Shown here one piece after another: positions 24,705 to 32,523 of a DNA stretch of 40,591 nt. The translations under genes were made by a program, and so were the position numbers. Where the stretch lies: the NCBI GenBank assembly GCA_028572065.1, contig JAPVWK010000003.1, forward strand, positions 1-40,591. Direction: 5' to 3'. This DNA is from Candidatus Methanophagales archaeon (GTDB taxonomy: Archaea; Halobacteriota; Syntropharchaeia; Alkanophagales; Methanospirareceae). Below the pieces are notes generated by a model. The model searched no databases and was not told the DNA's origin. It saw only the letters and a program-made list of their open reading frames with translations. The first letter of the stretch is position 1; every line of letters starts with the position of its first letter.

Positions 24705-26848
24705 AAATAAATAAGAATGACCTGATAAGCACATATGCCCAGAGTGTCGGTACAGAAGCAGCTAGAGAACTGATAACGGAAAAGATACATGCCGCGGCCT
24801 TAACGGATAAAGAGCGCTACACGGAGGAAGAGATAGCCCGGATATGCAGTGAACTGCTAAAGGAAGGTGGTTTGATCGGAATAATTGCACAAACTTTTTT
24901 AGTTCAATTAGAGCGCAAGAGGTCAGAAGAGCAGACCCTGCTGCTTGACAATATAGAAACACAGATCTGGTATTTGACGGATATAGAAACTTATGGTGCA
25001 GTGAACAAAGCCCGAGCAGATTTTTGGGGGCTGCCAAAGGCGAATTTATAGGGTATGAATATACGTGACATAGTTAGAACCAAAGAAGCTGATGTTTGTA
25101 TTGCTGGTAACAGTGAAGTATTTGAAAAGAAAAAACAGACTCGCACTGAGCAATGGGCAGGAAATGGCAAAGGAGAAGAACGTTTACTATCTCTTATAAG
25201 AACGCCGAAATTAGATGATTATGGCGAGGTCGAATATGTAATATGTGTAGCAGAAGACATCACCGAACGGAAGAAAGCGGAAGAAGAGGAGAAGCAACAT
25301 CGTAAACGGATTGAAATTTTGTCTAAAACGGCTATGCGATTTGTTGAGTTCTCTCCTGATGAAGACATTTACCGATTCATTGGAGAACAATTAAAAGAAC
25401 TTACTGGAGACTCGATTGTTGCCATTAATTCTATTGATAAGGATTCAAGCATTTTGGTCAGTCGTGCAGTATTAGGCCTGGGCAAATTTTCTAATAGTTT
25501 TATAAAACTTGTCGGAAAGTATCCAGAGGGCATGACTTCCCATAGATCTGCAGAGGAGCTTTCTTACCTTACCGATGGTAGATTGCAAGATTATAGAAAG
25601 AGTTTATATGATGTTTTATTAAAGACAATCCCGAAACCTGCTTGTGATGCTATCGAGAGAATTTGTAAGACGGGCAAAATATACACAATCGGCTTTACAA
25701 AAGAGCGAGAATTGATTGGCACTGCTGTTATATTTTTACCCAAAGGCGCTGAGTTAGAAGATGAAATGATAATCGAAGCGTTTATAAAACAAGCGGCCAT
25801 AGCACTTCAGCGCAAGAGTGCAGAAGAAGCACTGCGAGAGGCGGAAGAACGGTTCAGAACTATTGTTGAGACCGCTCCCAGTATCCTTATGATTACAGAT
25901 GCCGGGGGTATTAACACATACGTCAGCCCCAACTGTGAAGAGCGTACAGGCTACACGGAAGAGGAACTATTAAGTAGCGGGAGTTGGTGGGTGCATGAAG
26001 ATGATACGCCGAAGGCGAGGGCACTCTTTGAGCGTACATTCCAGGATGGTGTGGGCGGCAGGTATTTTGAATACAAAGCGGTAAAAAAGAACGGCGAATT
26101 GTGGTATGCGTCAAGCTCTTGGGAGCCGCTTAGAGATAGGGCTGGTAAGTTTGGGGGTATAGTCTTTCAGACGATTGACGTCACCGAGCGCAAACGTGCG
26201 GAGGAGAAAATAAAAGCATCACTAAAAGAGAAAGAGGCGTTATTGCAAGAGACACATCATCGAGTAAAGAGCAATCTCCAGGTTGTGTCGAGTCTGCTCA
26301 GTATGCAAGCACGAGCAGCAAAAGATGAAGATACCGTTGACATACTCACAGAATCCAGAAATAGGATAGATGCGATTGCACTTATCCATACACAATTATA
26401 CGAAAGCGGAAACTTATCCGCGATAAAGATGAATGGTTTTGTGGATAAAATGGTACTGCAGATGTTTCAGAGTTATCCCGTTCGCGATATGAAACTTACC
26501 CCGACCGTTAATGTAGCGGATTATCCACTTCCTGTATTTATTGCCGTACCAGTCGGATTGATTTTTAATGAACTGATCTCAAACACGTTTAAACATGCTT
26601 TTGTTAATAGAAAAGAAGGTAAGATCGAGGTTAGTCTCTGTGCATCAGGAAAAAGTATTTGCATGACAGTCCGCGATGACGGCGTTGGATTACCGGAAGG
26701 ATTCGATATTAATACTACTACTACTCTTGGTCTGCATTTAGTAAAAATTCTGGCTGAAGACCAGTTACGGGGAAAGTTGGAGGTTGTCAGTGATGAGGGT
26801 ACGAGTTGTAAGATCGAGTTTGAGATAGAGACGCTAGAAGGTAATTGA
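24701..26848 (+). CDS. PAS-GAF-PAS HisKA_2 sensor kinase (kinase D) with in-frame TAG
   Basis: One open frame from ATG 24701 to TGA 26848 is interrupted only by TAG at 25049-25051 (codon 117). That codon falls inside PAS1 (GAVNKARADFWGLPKANL, TAG, GMNIRDIV), so both halves belong to one protein of 715 codons. Order: an N-terminal helical region (about 1-75) of unknown family; PAS1 (76-190); a GAF-like region (about 195-370); PAS2 (about 375-500); a HisKA_2 dimerisation helix with HHRVKSNLQVVSSLLSMQAR; and HATPase (NELISNTFKHAF, DDGVGLPEGF, TLGLHLVKILAEDQL). HisKA_2 kinases are a different class from kinases A-C. The start overlaps the FIST stop (ATGA), implying coupled expression and probable partnership. 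If TAG ends translation, a restart at ATG 25055 would give 597 residues with a broken PAS1. Confidence 0.85.
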
Positions 26849-27793
26849 TACGGGAAACTGTTTTGTGTTACGAGAAAGATTTGATAAAAACCCAGAGATT
26901 TGATTTGCTATGACGCTTTTCATAGATATTTTTGTTGCTGTTCTCCGGAAAAAGACAGTTAGGGAACTTACAAATATTATTTTACCCGAACCGTATCATT
27001 TTCTAATGATTTTTAGGACGCGGATTTACATGGATTTACACGGATTTGAAGTAGTGTATTGATTTTCAAATTCTGATTCAACCCGTAAAAGCTAAATAAT
27101 CAGGACAGTAGCGTATGTGTAAATTGGTGAAATCTGTGTCTATGATTTTAATCAATATGGGTAAACTATTTACTGAGAGTTCCTTGAAATGAGTGATATT
27201 TAAATGGTAACTGATAGTATTACCACGACAGAATTTAAGAGATAATATGCTATAAATGCGAGGAGATTGACAGAGCGGAGGCAACGATAAAAACCAGTTC
27301 TGCTGCTATAATAAAGCTGACAAAGAAATAAGCGAGTTCCGGGTTATGAATTCCATGAACTTACTTCATCAATCACTGCTGCTGCACATATTTGCCCGTC
27401 TCTATCAATCAGGAGTTCTCACGCTAAATCTAATAAACCGCCCGGATTAAACATTTTCAAGTAACAATAATACCCAGGTTGCAGCGTTAGGGTCAATATC
27501 AGAGTAAGCATAGCTAATAATATCGTCAGAGATACGATTGAAATCTTCTTTTACTTCTACCTTTATCTTATTATTTATTCTATCGTCATATTAACTTAAC
27601 GCAGACTGAGGCATTTAATATGGAAGTACACGGATTTTTTTGTGTTAAAAATGCTGATATTTGCCTGTTGCGTTAAGCTGCGTAAATCAATCTCAATAAT
27701 TTCTTTGTAGTCTGTATACTTCACGCTTTATTAACAGATATGTTAAGGTTATGCGAAGAATTTATATGCGCTTGAGACCTAATAGTATCAAGA
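26849..27793. other. Low-coding spacer with decayed fragments
   Basis: No intact gene is supported here. Minus-strand frames at about 27447-27590 (KIKVEVKEDFNRISDDIISY, then TWVLLLENV) and about 27255-27360 (a hydrophobic stretch PELAYFFVSFIIAAELVFIV) look protein-like, but they are short and lack good starts. A near-repeat of GGATTTACA occurs twice at 27018-27042. This looks like the edge of the accessory region that follows. Confidence 0.5.
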
Positions 27794-28501
27794 ATGAAAT
27801 CATACGAAGTTGTTGAACAGCTAAGGAAGAGTAAAAAGGCGGTCTTCACACCCCGGGATATAGCAAAGATAACAGGATTAAAGGGTAGTAATGTTTATGT
27901 TTTGATAAGCAGGTTACATAAATGAGGGCTGATTTTCAAACCATTTAAAGGCGTTATCTCGCTTTCTCAGGATCAATTCATCATTTCGAGCCAGTTATAT
28001 CCCGCGTCTTATATCTCTTTTATTACGGCATTGTATCTTCACGGAATGATTCAGCAGGTAATAGACCGTATTTTTATTGTTTCCGCACAAAAAAGAAAGC
28101 AAATCGAGATATTTACGATGGACGTTCAGTTTGTAACAGTAAAGCGAGCAATGATATTTGGATACAAGAAAGAGCGAAAAGAGAATTCGTATGTTTTAGT
28201 TGCAGAACGGGAGAAAGCAGTTATAGATTGCCTTTATCTACCAAGATATTGTCGGTTAGCGGATGTGTTCGATATTTTAAGAGAAGGCGGTGAGATCGAC
28301 ATGGTAAAGTTAATAGAATATGCGAGAATGAGCGAAAGCGAAGCGGTGAGAAGGCGGTTAGGGTATTTACTCGATTTGTGCGGTGTGCAGCACGAGATAA
28401 TACCAAGAAACAAAACGTCTTACAAACTAAATCCGAGCATAAAGGAACAGGGCGAATTTAACAGTAAATGGCGAATATACGTGAATGAGGCACTTGAATG
28501 A
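27794..28501 (+). pseudogene. AbiEi-like antitoxin with an in-frame TGA
   Basis: From ATG 27794 the frame encodes a winged-helix start (KSYEVVEQLRKSKKAVFTPR, then DIAKITGLKGSNVYVLISRL) typical of AbiEi-type antitoxins, meets TGA at 27923-27925 (codon 44), and continues in the same frame (GLIFKPFKGVISLS, ASYISFITALYLHGM, VTVKRAMIFGYKK, VAEREKAVIDCLYLPRYC) to the natural TGA at 28499-28501. The interrupted 235-codon length suits the family. AbiEi represses the abiE operon and neutralises the AbiEii nucleotidyltransferase toxin. Read-through as selenocysteine is not credible, so this is best read as a decayed gene or a sequence error. A piece of the toxin follows at once. Confidence 0.75.
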
Positions 28502-28531
28502 TACAACAAGAAGTTTGAGAAGGAAGTGTTT

Positions 28532-28657
28532 ATGGAACAGCTAAGAACAAAGGAAGGTTATTGGGAACCGGAATTGAAATCATTGGTAATCGGAAGGTTA
28601 CCCAGGTTTGATGTGGTTTATAAAGATGTGAAGAAGATGCTGAGGGGTCTATTATGA
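28532..28657 (+). pseudogene. C-terminal remnant of an AbiEii-like toxin
   Basis: A 41-codon frame (MEQLRTKEGYWEPELKSLV, then GRLPRFDVVYKDVKKML) lies directly after the AbiEi-like gene and in the same frame as it. Its position and the R-P-x-F-x-x-V-x-x-D-V-K-x-x-L pattern fit the C-terminus of the toxin partner, whose catalytic N-terminal two-thirds are missing. Its position suggests an internal deletion that removed most of the toxin gene. Identification is by context and weak similarity. Confidence 0.4.
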
Positions 28658-28682
28658 ACCATGTATTTGGCTCGTTAGCCAG

Positions 28683-28751
28683 GATATATTTGATGAAAAA
28701 TGCAGGAGAACGGGCGTTATAATTCCTACTGAGTTATTCAGCCCTGCTTGA
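28683..28751 (+). pseudogene. Fragment of a VapB-like antitoxin gene
   Basis: The frame DIFDEKCRRTGVIIPTELF repeats, with small changes, YDEKGRRTDVIIPTELW of the intact antitoxin 340 bases downstream, then breaks into SPA and TGA. The breakpoint coincides with a 19-bp sequence that recurs at 29664-29682. Confidence 0.6.
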
Positions 28752-28978
28752 GTATTCGGAAGGGATTACTACTGTGGGAATTATACCGTCACAACTTGTT
28801 CAGGGACTTGAAGAATATAAGCATAGCAGATCTAGAAGGGGATAAATGAGCGCTTAAAAGAATGTAATATATGGCGTGAAAAGATTGATTGGAAACAACA
28901 TCACACACTGGTAAATGGGGGATTCGAAAGAAGACAAAAAGGAAGAAGTGAACGATATGCTTGAGCCGGAAGATAAGT

Positions 28979-28990
28979 TTAAATATACCT
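28979..28990 (+). promoter_or_regulatory. TATA-like box for the vapBC pair
   Basis: TTTAAATATACC lies 38-49 bases before the ATG at 29028, a fair distance for an archaeal promoter with a short leader containing the GAGGGA ribosome-binding site. Confidence 0.4.
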
Positions 28991-29027
28991 TTAGAGAAAT
29001 AACATAAATGAGGATACATAGAGGGAT

Positions 29028-29252
29028 ATGACGGGAGTGAGAGTTCAGTATGTGTATGATGAAAAAGGCAGGAGAACGGACGTTATAATTCCCACTGAGT
29101 TATGGAATGAAGTGAAGGGTAAAATAAAGGTAGAGGTGAAGAAGAAGGAAGTTTTCACTCCTTCTGAGTATAGGGGGATTTACAAGGATTTGGGGGCCGA
29201 CCTTGAAAAAGAGGCAAGGAGTTTGAGAGGCGAATGGACAAGGAATATTTAG
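29028..29252 (+). CDS. VapB-like antitoxin
   Basis: A 74-residue protein: an N-terminal strand-rich half (MTGVRVQYVYDEKGRRTDVI, then PTELWNEVKGKIKVEVKKKE) and a charged C-terminal half (LGADLEKEARSLRGEW) of the sort that wraps a PIN toxin. Its stop (TAG, one of only two TAG terminators I found) lies within the following toxin gene, overlapping by 19 bases, so the two are translationally coupled. GAGGGA lies about 4 bases upstream of the ATG. The family is assigned mainly from its partner. Confidence 0.75.
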   Translation: MTGVRVQYVYDEKGRRTDVIIPTELWNEVKGKIKVEVKKKEVFTPSEYRGIYKDLGADLEKEARSLRGEWTRNI

Positions 29253-29620
29253 TGGATACAAACATACTCATTTACTACTTCGCCGATGCAATACCAGAAA
29301 AGGAACTAAATAGGATAGAGAAGATTTTTATGTCCTTTTTAAATATCTCCATAATCACGAAGATCGAGTTTTTAGGGTGGAAAAAGCATACTGAGACCGG
29401 ATTTGATAAAGCGAGGGAATTTGTTGGTTTCGCGAAAGTCATACCTCTGACCGACGAAATAGCTAATTTATCGATAGATATAAGAAGAAAATGTAAGATA
29501 AAGTTGCCTGATGTGGTAATTGCCGCAACAGCATTGCATAAAAATCTAATCCTCGTGACGAGGAACGAAGATGATTTCAAAGATGTTGAAATGTTGGAAG
29601 TATATAATCCATTCAGGTGA
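29234..29620 (+). CDS. VapC-like PIN-domain toxin
   Basis: PIN toxins are magnesium-dependent RNases. The acidic active-site residues are visible: D8 in LVDTNILIYYF, the glutamate in ITKIEFLGW (about residue 44), D93 in KLPDVVIAATAL, and the closing TRNEDDFKDV. At 128 residues it is full length and apparently intact. It overlaps its antitoxin and is the only complete VapBC pair of this type in the window; the neighbourhood holds pieces of related pairs. Confidence 0.88.
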   Translation: MDKEYLVDTNILIYYFADAIPEKELNRIEKIFMSFLNISIITKIEFLGWKKHTETGFDKAREFVGFAKVIPLTDEIANLSIDIRRKCKIKLPDVVIAATALHKNLILVTRNEDDFKDVEMLEVYNPFR

Positions 29621-29687
29621 ATATTTGAATACTGAAAGTCATGTTACCCTTTCGGATATTCGATTATTCAGCCCTGCTTGAGGTTTC

Positions 29688-29829
29688 GTAATTGTTTAGC
29701 AGACCACAAGATTCCACAGATTCCCACACAACCTTTCTTTCCCCAAGAAAGTTTGATCAAAGAAACGTATATTTTTTGATAAACCTTTTTTCTAAAAAGT
29801 TTTAGTGTTAATCACGTAAAATCTCGTGG
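29688..29829. repeat. Copy 2 of the MITE-like repeat, inverted relative to copy 1
   Basis: Within 29704-29829 the ends read CCACAAGATT and AATCTCGTGG, which are inverted repeats of each other at 9 of 10 positions, giving a 126-bp element with terminal inverted repeats. Both internal hairpins of copy 1 are kept. Homology continues about 15 bases beyond the left end into shared flanking sequence (GTAATTGTTTAGC). No transposase is encoded. It could be a miniature transposable element or a small structured RNA gene. Confidence 0.75.
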
Positions 29830-30090
29830 TTTCTTACACCATTGCTATACAAATAGATAGAAGAAATTAGTGGTTTATGTGTAGATACATACTAAATCAC
29901 GTAATAAAATCAATTCCGATGGCTGCTGAAGCTCAATACAGGTGAAAGACTAACTAATAATCTACCTATGTTGTTTATACGGACTTCGCGTTCGCTCTGC
30001 CCTTCGCTACCGCTTTTTCGCGTTTATACGAAAGAATGATTTTTTTGGTGTGGTAGCTACCATATAAGTGTTGCGATAGTTTAAAGAAAA

Positions 30091-30143
30091 TTTTGGGATA
30101 CGTACAAAATTTGTTTTAGGATATGCTAAACTATTTTTGGGAT
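30091..30143 (+). promoter_or_regulatory. Three phased direct repeats TTTTGGGAT
   Basis: TTTTGGGAT (30091-30099), TTTTAGGAT (30114-30122) and TTTTGGGAT (30135-30143) are spaced 23 and 21 bases apart, two turns of the helix, so all three face the same side. They lie about 120-170 bases upstream of the TATA-like box of the PEF-CTERM gene. An activator-binding array is a reasonable inference. Confidence 0.4.
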
Positions 30144-30260
30144 GTTCTACGAGTGACTATGCGTGTACGTAAGGATACCAAAAGCAGAACCTAAAAATAA
30201 GTTGCAGTGGAAACGATTGGACGGGAACCGAAAAGAAGTTTAATGATGGTGTGCCTTTTG

Positions 30261-30268
30261 TTATATAC
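30261..30268 (+). promoter_or_regulatory. TATA-like box for the PEF-CTERM gene
   Basis: TTATATAC lies about 80 bases before the ATG, giving a leader of about 50-55 bases that includes AGGAGGTG. Confidence 0.35.
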
Positions 30269-30346
30269 GGTTAGTGTAAAGTAAGTAAAAGAAAAGAAGG
30301 AAAGTAAGGATAAAGATAAAGAATTAGGAGGTGAAAAACGAAAAAG

Positions 30347-30877
30347 ATGAGAATAAGTAAAATAATTGTGGCGCTTTTGGTGAGTGTTGTGGCAGTGACG
30401 GCGATGACGGGGGTTGCGGCTGCAGCTGCGATTCAGGCTACTGACATTAACGGCGTGGAAACGCAGACATTCAATCCAGGAGAGAAGGTATATGTAACAG
30501 GGTTTGGGCTCATTGTGGATAATTCAGTTGACGTTTATGTGACGCAGAATGTATCATGGACTGATGGGGATAAGATTTCAGATGCCGGAGTAGTCTTGGT
30601 GCGTTCTGGAGTAACTTCAGCTCAAGTCACGAATACGCTGGAGTTAGGAGACGTTAGTAATGATGGTGGAACATACGACATACCATTCCCAGGGAAGTAT
30701 GATGTCTTGTATGATGCAGGTCAGGATGGATTCTATAACAAATTAGATGACCCTGTAGACTATGTAGGATGCTCGGGATTTGACACAGTCCCGGAATTCG
30801 CAACAATAGCAATACCAGCCATAGCAGTATTAGGACTGTTCCTGTTCTTCAACAAGCGCAAGCACAAGAAAGATTAA
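30347..30877 (+). CDS. Secreted PEF-CTERM surface protein
   Basis: A 176-residue exported protein. The signal peptide is KIIVALLVSVVAVTAMTGVA, followed by AAAA (cleavage probably near residue 28). The mature domain (about 29-145) is rich in Asp, Thr, Val and Gly and beta-like, with no enzymatic motif. The C-terminus carries a complete PEF-CTERM sorting tail: VPEF (at about 148), a hydrophobic helix ATIAIPAIAVLGLFLFF and the basic end NKRKHKKD. Such tails are recognised by an archaeosortase, which is thought to cleave and anchor the protein to a lipid at the cell surface. No archaeosortase is in the window. Three decayed tails of the same type lie within 3.5 kb downstream. Confidence 0.9.
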   Translation: MRISKIIVALLVSVVAVTAMTGVAAAAAIQATDINGVETQTFNPGEKVYVTGFGLIVDNSVDVYVTQNVSWTDGDKISDAGVVLVRSGVTSAQVTNTLELGDVSNDGGTYDIPFPGKYDVLYDAGQDGFYNKLDDPVDYVGCSGFDTVPEFATIAIPAIAVLGLFLFFNKRKHKKD

Positions 30878-30903
30878 TCTAAAGAATTTAAAACTGGAGT
30901 CGG

Positions 30904-30934
30904 TTTCTTTTTTTTGCCGGCTCGTTATTTTTTT
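30904..30934 (+). terminator. T-rich terminator after the PEF-CTERM gene
   Basis: Two runs of seven to eight T (30908-30915 and 30928-30934) separated by GCCGGCTCG follow the stop codon by about 30 bases. Archaeal RNA polymerase ends transcription at such T tracts without a stable hairpin. Confidence 0.55.
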
Positions 30935-31019
30935 CCGTTGTAGGATTGTCAAACCACGGCAGTTCACGATATTTTTGCAAACAGAAAATTTTGCCTAAAA
31001 AATATAACAAAGGACAGGT

Positions 31020-31193
31020 TTATTCTTGAGTGGGGAAAGGGTAAAAAAGGTTTTTGAAAAAGAAATCTTGTACAACAATTGTGGGTATAACAGTATTTTC
31101 TTCACTCGCTTCCTCTACATATCTCGCATACTCTTCGGCAAGGGGACCTTCCGTGAAATACTCAATCCCGCCATAGGAATCCAAAAGAATCAA
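31020..31193 (-). pseudogene. N-terminal fragment of a VapC PIN toxin
   Basis: The minus-strand frame starts (TTG at 31193, overlapping the antitoxin stop) with LILLDSYGGIEYFTEGPLAE, then SEENTVIPTIVV, the classic first third of a PIN toxin with the first active-site Asp. After about residue 43 it turns into unrelated sequence (DFFFKNLFYP) and stops at TAA. The remaining acidic residues of the active site are missing. On the opposite strand the same stretch (about 31010-31050) resembles the C-terminal coding end of another PIN gene (TKDRFILEWGK), so the junction probably joins two fragments. Confidence 0.65.
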
Positions 31194-31399
31194 ATTCTAT
31201 CCTCCTCAGCCCTTATTTCTTCCGTGCCTATCCCCCTTATAAAACCTCTCAGCACTTCTATCGGCCGCGGGGGAATTAAATGAATGACTCCATCCTTCTC
31301 GATAACAATCAATTTTTGCAGTGCCTTTATCCCTATCTTCCGCCTTATTTCTTCTGGAATCACCGCTTGAAACTTTGAGGATACAGTCACAGCTTCCAT
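31190..31399 (-). CDS. AbrB/SpoVT-type VapB antitoxin
   Basis: A 69-residue swapped-hairpin antitoxin with the family pattern MEAVTVSSKFQAVIPEEIRR and KIGIKALQKLIVIEKDGVIH, then a C-terminal toxin-binding tail (PIEVLRGFIRGIGTEEIRAE). It appears intact. Its partner VapC, downstream on the same strand, is truncated after about 43 toxin-like residues, so this is now an orphan antitoxin unless it acts on another PIN toxin in the cell. Confidence 0.85.
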   Translation of the reverse strand: MEAVTVSSKFQAVIPEEIRRKIGIKALQKLIVIEKDGVIHLIPPRPIEVLRGFIRGIGTEEIRAEEDRI

Positions 31400-31444
31400 T
31401 TATATCGCCCTACATTTATACTATTTACGTTAGATAAATAAAAA

Positions 31445-31770
31445 GTTTTACAGACGTCAATGCAGTGGTAAGCTTTTTGCGAATTCATTTTACCGTATCT
31501 GAGGGTTACCAGCTTCACGAATTCAGCACGATCGCCATTCCTGCTGTGGCTATATTGACGGGTGTTCTTCTAACCGCCGGAAGCGGTGGAAAAGGGTGAG
31601 CAGAAAAGAAAGTGAGAGGGGTTTTCTTTTTTTCCTGCTCGACATTTTTTGGGTCTTCGATTAACTTGATATTGTCAGATTAACCGCCAAATTCGCGAGG
31701 CACGTAGAAGTGGATTAGCGGATATTATTTATTCCTGTTCTAATATTATCGTTCTACCAACAGTCGAAAT
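31445..31770. repeat. Repeat unit R1 (PEF-CTERM tail plus downstream block)
   Basis: R1 shares its first half with R2 (32524-32830), with AATGCAGTGGTAAGC and GAATTCAGCACGAT as anchor matches, and its second half with R3 (33738-34045), with ACCGCCAAATTCG and GAAGTGGATTAGC. Order in R1: PEF-CTERM coding tail, T-rich stretch, then a block ending in TTATCGTTCTACCAACAGTC. It is the most complete of the three units. Confidence 0.75.
31447..31599 (+). pseudogene. Decayed PEF-CTERM tail in R1
   Basis: A 50-codon frame without a start encodes FTDVNAVVSFLRIHFTVSEG, then YQLHEFSTIAIPAVAILTGV, then GSGGKG and TGA. LHEFSTIAIPAVAIL is a PEF-CTERM tail with the proline of PEF changed to histidine. The final basic cluster is lost, and the body and signal peptide of the protein are absent. 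Confidence 0.7.
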
Positions 31771-31783
31771 TCTCGAAACTTTG

Positions 31784-31909
31784 ATGTTTGCCGTTCTTGA
31801 GAACGATTCCAAAAAAGGTACTCTTGCCGCACCGCAGGTAGTGTTCAAAGAATTAGCAGCTAAAAAGGATGTTGTGCACCGTGAGGGGAAAGACGGTGAA
31901 ATAGAATAA
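31784..31909 (+). CDS. Possible 41-residue peptide
   Basis: An ATG frame (FAVLENDSKKGTLAAPQVVF, then KELAAKKDVVHREGKDGEIE) ends in TAA. The codons look protein-like, and the frame stays open upstream through the end of R1 (IIVLPTVEILETL), so it may be the 3' end of a lost gene. No family is recognised and no clear ribosome-binding site is seen. Confidence 0.3.
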   Translation: MFAVLENDSKKGTLAAPQVVFKELAAKKDVVHREGKDGEIE

Positions 31910-31988
31910 GGCAAATCACACCGCAAGGCTTCAAATATATAGCACAAAGTCTAAATATATAACATTAACATAAGGCGGTTATTGTAAG

Positions 31989-32198
31989 ATGGAGCTAAAA
32001 AATAATAATGCGTTACAGAGAATCGAATATTTACAACGTGAGCTTGAGTATTTGAAGAGAGATTTGATGCTTTTAGAGATGAAACCTGAAGAGCGACAGA
32101 AACCATCATTATTTGGGTGTGTTTGCGGAGGGGATATTACAGATGAAATGATAGAAGAAGTGAAGAAAGACCTGTTCCGGAGGAATATTGATTTGTGA
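31989..32198 (+). CDS. Putative coiled-coil antitoxin
   Basis: A 69-residue protein with a heptad-like N-terminal helix (NNALQRIEYLQRELEYLKRD), a linker with two cysteines (GCVCGG) and a short acidic-basic C-terminus (TDEMIEEVKKDLFRRNIDL). Two TATA-like stretches (AAATATATAG at about 31928 and TAAATATATAAC at about 31951) lie upstream. Twelve bases downstream begins the C-terminal remnant of a PIN toxin, so this is most likely the antitoxin of a lost VapC. Confidence 0.6.
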   Translation: MELKNNNALQRIEYLQRELEYLKRDLMLLEMKPEERQKPSLFGCVCGGDITDEMIEEVKKDLFRRNIDL

Positions 32199-32210
32199 TA
32201 TGATTTATGA

Positions 32211-32300
32211 ATTATAGTTGCCACTGCGAACTTTTATAGTGCCGGGATTTTAACAAAGGATAGGATTATTCTTGAATCGGAAGAAGTCAAAACGGTTTAA
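32211..32300 (+). pseudogene. C-terminal remnant of a PIN toxin
   Basis: The frame IIVATANFYSAGILTKDRII, then LESEEVKTV and TAA, matches the end of PIN domains (A-x-A-x-x-x-x-x-x-L-x-T-x-D). No start exists and the first two-thirds are missing. It follows the putative antitoxin directly. Confidence 0.55.
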
Positions 32301-32308
32301 ACCTGATT

Positions 32309-32473
32309 TTAGAAGTTCTCATCCCTTCTACTGTATATCACCTTAAGAATTGCCTCTTTTTCTTCACTGCTTAGCTCAACGTTTTCCCCAATCTTTTTAA
32401 GCACTTCGATTCCTTTTCCTCCTGCAATCAATCTTTCAATCAAATCACTGAGCGGTGCATCCACGTTCCGCAT
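32309..32473 (-). CDS. 54-residue hypothetical protein
   Basis: A complete frame, MRNVDAPLSDLIERLIAGGK then GIEVLKKIGENVELSSEEKE and AILKVIYSRRDENF, ends in TAA. The composition suggests a compact, mainly helical protein. It resembles the small antitoxin-like proteins common beside PIN genes, but I cannot name a family. It converges on the PIN remnant. No strong ribosome-binding site is seen before the ATG. Confidence 0.5.
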   Translation of the reverse strand: MRNVDAPLSDLIERLIAGGKGIEVLKKIGENVELSSEEKEAILKVIYSRRDENF

Positions 32474-32523
32474 GCAAAGTTTTTGTTTTGATAACTGAAA
32501 TTCTACTCACTGCACGAAACAAA

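Larger units (their letters stand above)
29830..30346. other. Long 5' spacer of the PEF-CTERM gene
   Basis: No gene is seen in these 517 bases. They hold a GC-richer patch near 29985-30030, three phased direct repeats at 30091-30143, a TATA-like box near 30261 and a purine-rich AGGAGGTG at 30326-30333, about 13 bases before the PEF-CTERM start. A spacer this long and this structured suggests regulated expression of the surface protein. Confidence 0.5.

Noticed and set aside
27012-27042. GGATTTACATGGATTTACACGGATTT as a tandem-repeat array
   Set aside because: Only two to three imperfect units are present; too short to call a functional repeat.
27923-27925. TGA in the AbiEi-like gene read as selenocysteine
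   Set aside because: No catalytic cysteine is expected at this place in a winged-helix protein and no selenocysteine insertion hairpin was seen; a stop mutation or sequence error is simpler.
28789-29019. Minus-strand 76-codon frame rich in Phe and His
   Set aside because: It lies opposite the promoter and leader of the vapBC pair, has no ribosome-binding site, and looks like translation of AT-rich non-coding DNA.
29985-30030. GC-richer patch before the PEF-CTERM gene as an RNA gene
   Set aside because: No consistent stem set, tRNA-like or snoRNA-like boxes could be drawn by eye; it is left as part of the spacer.
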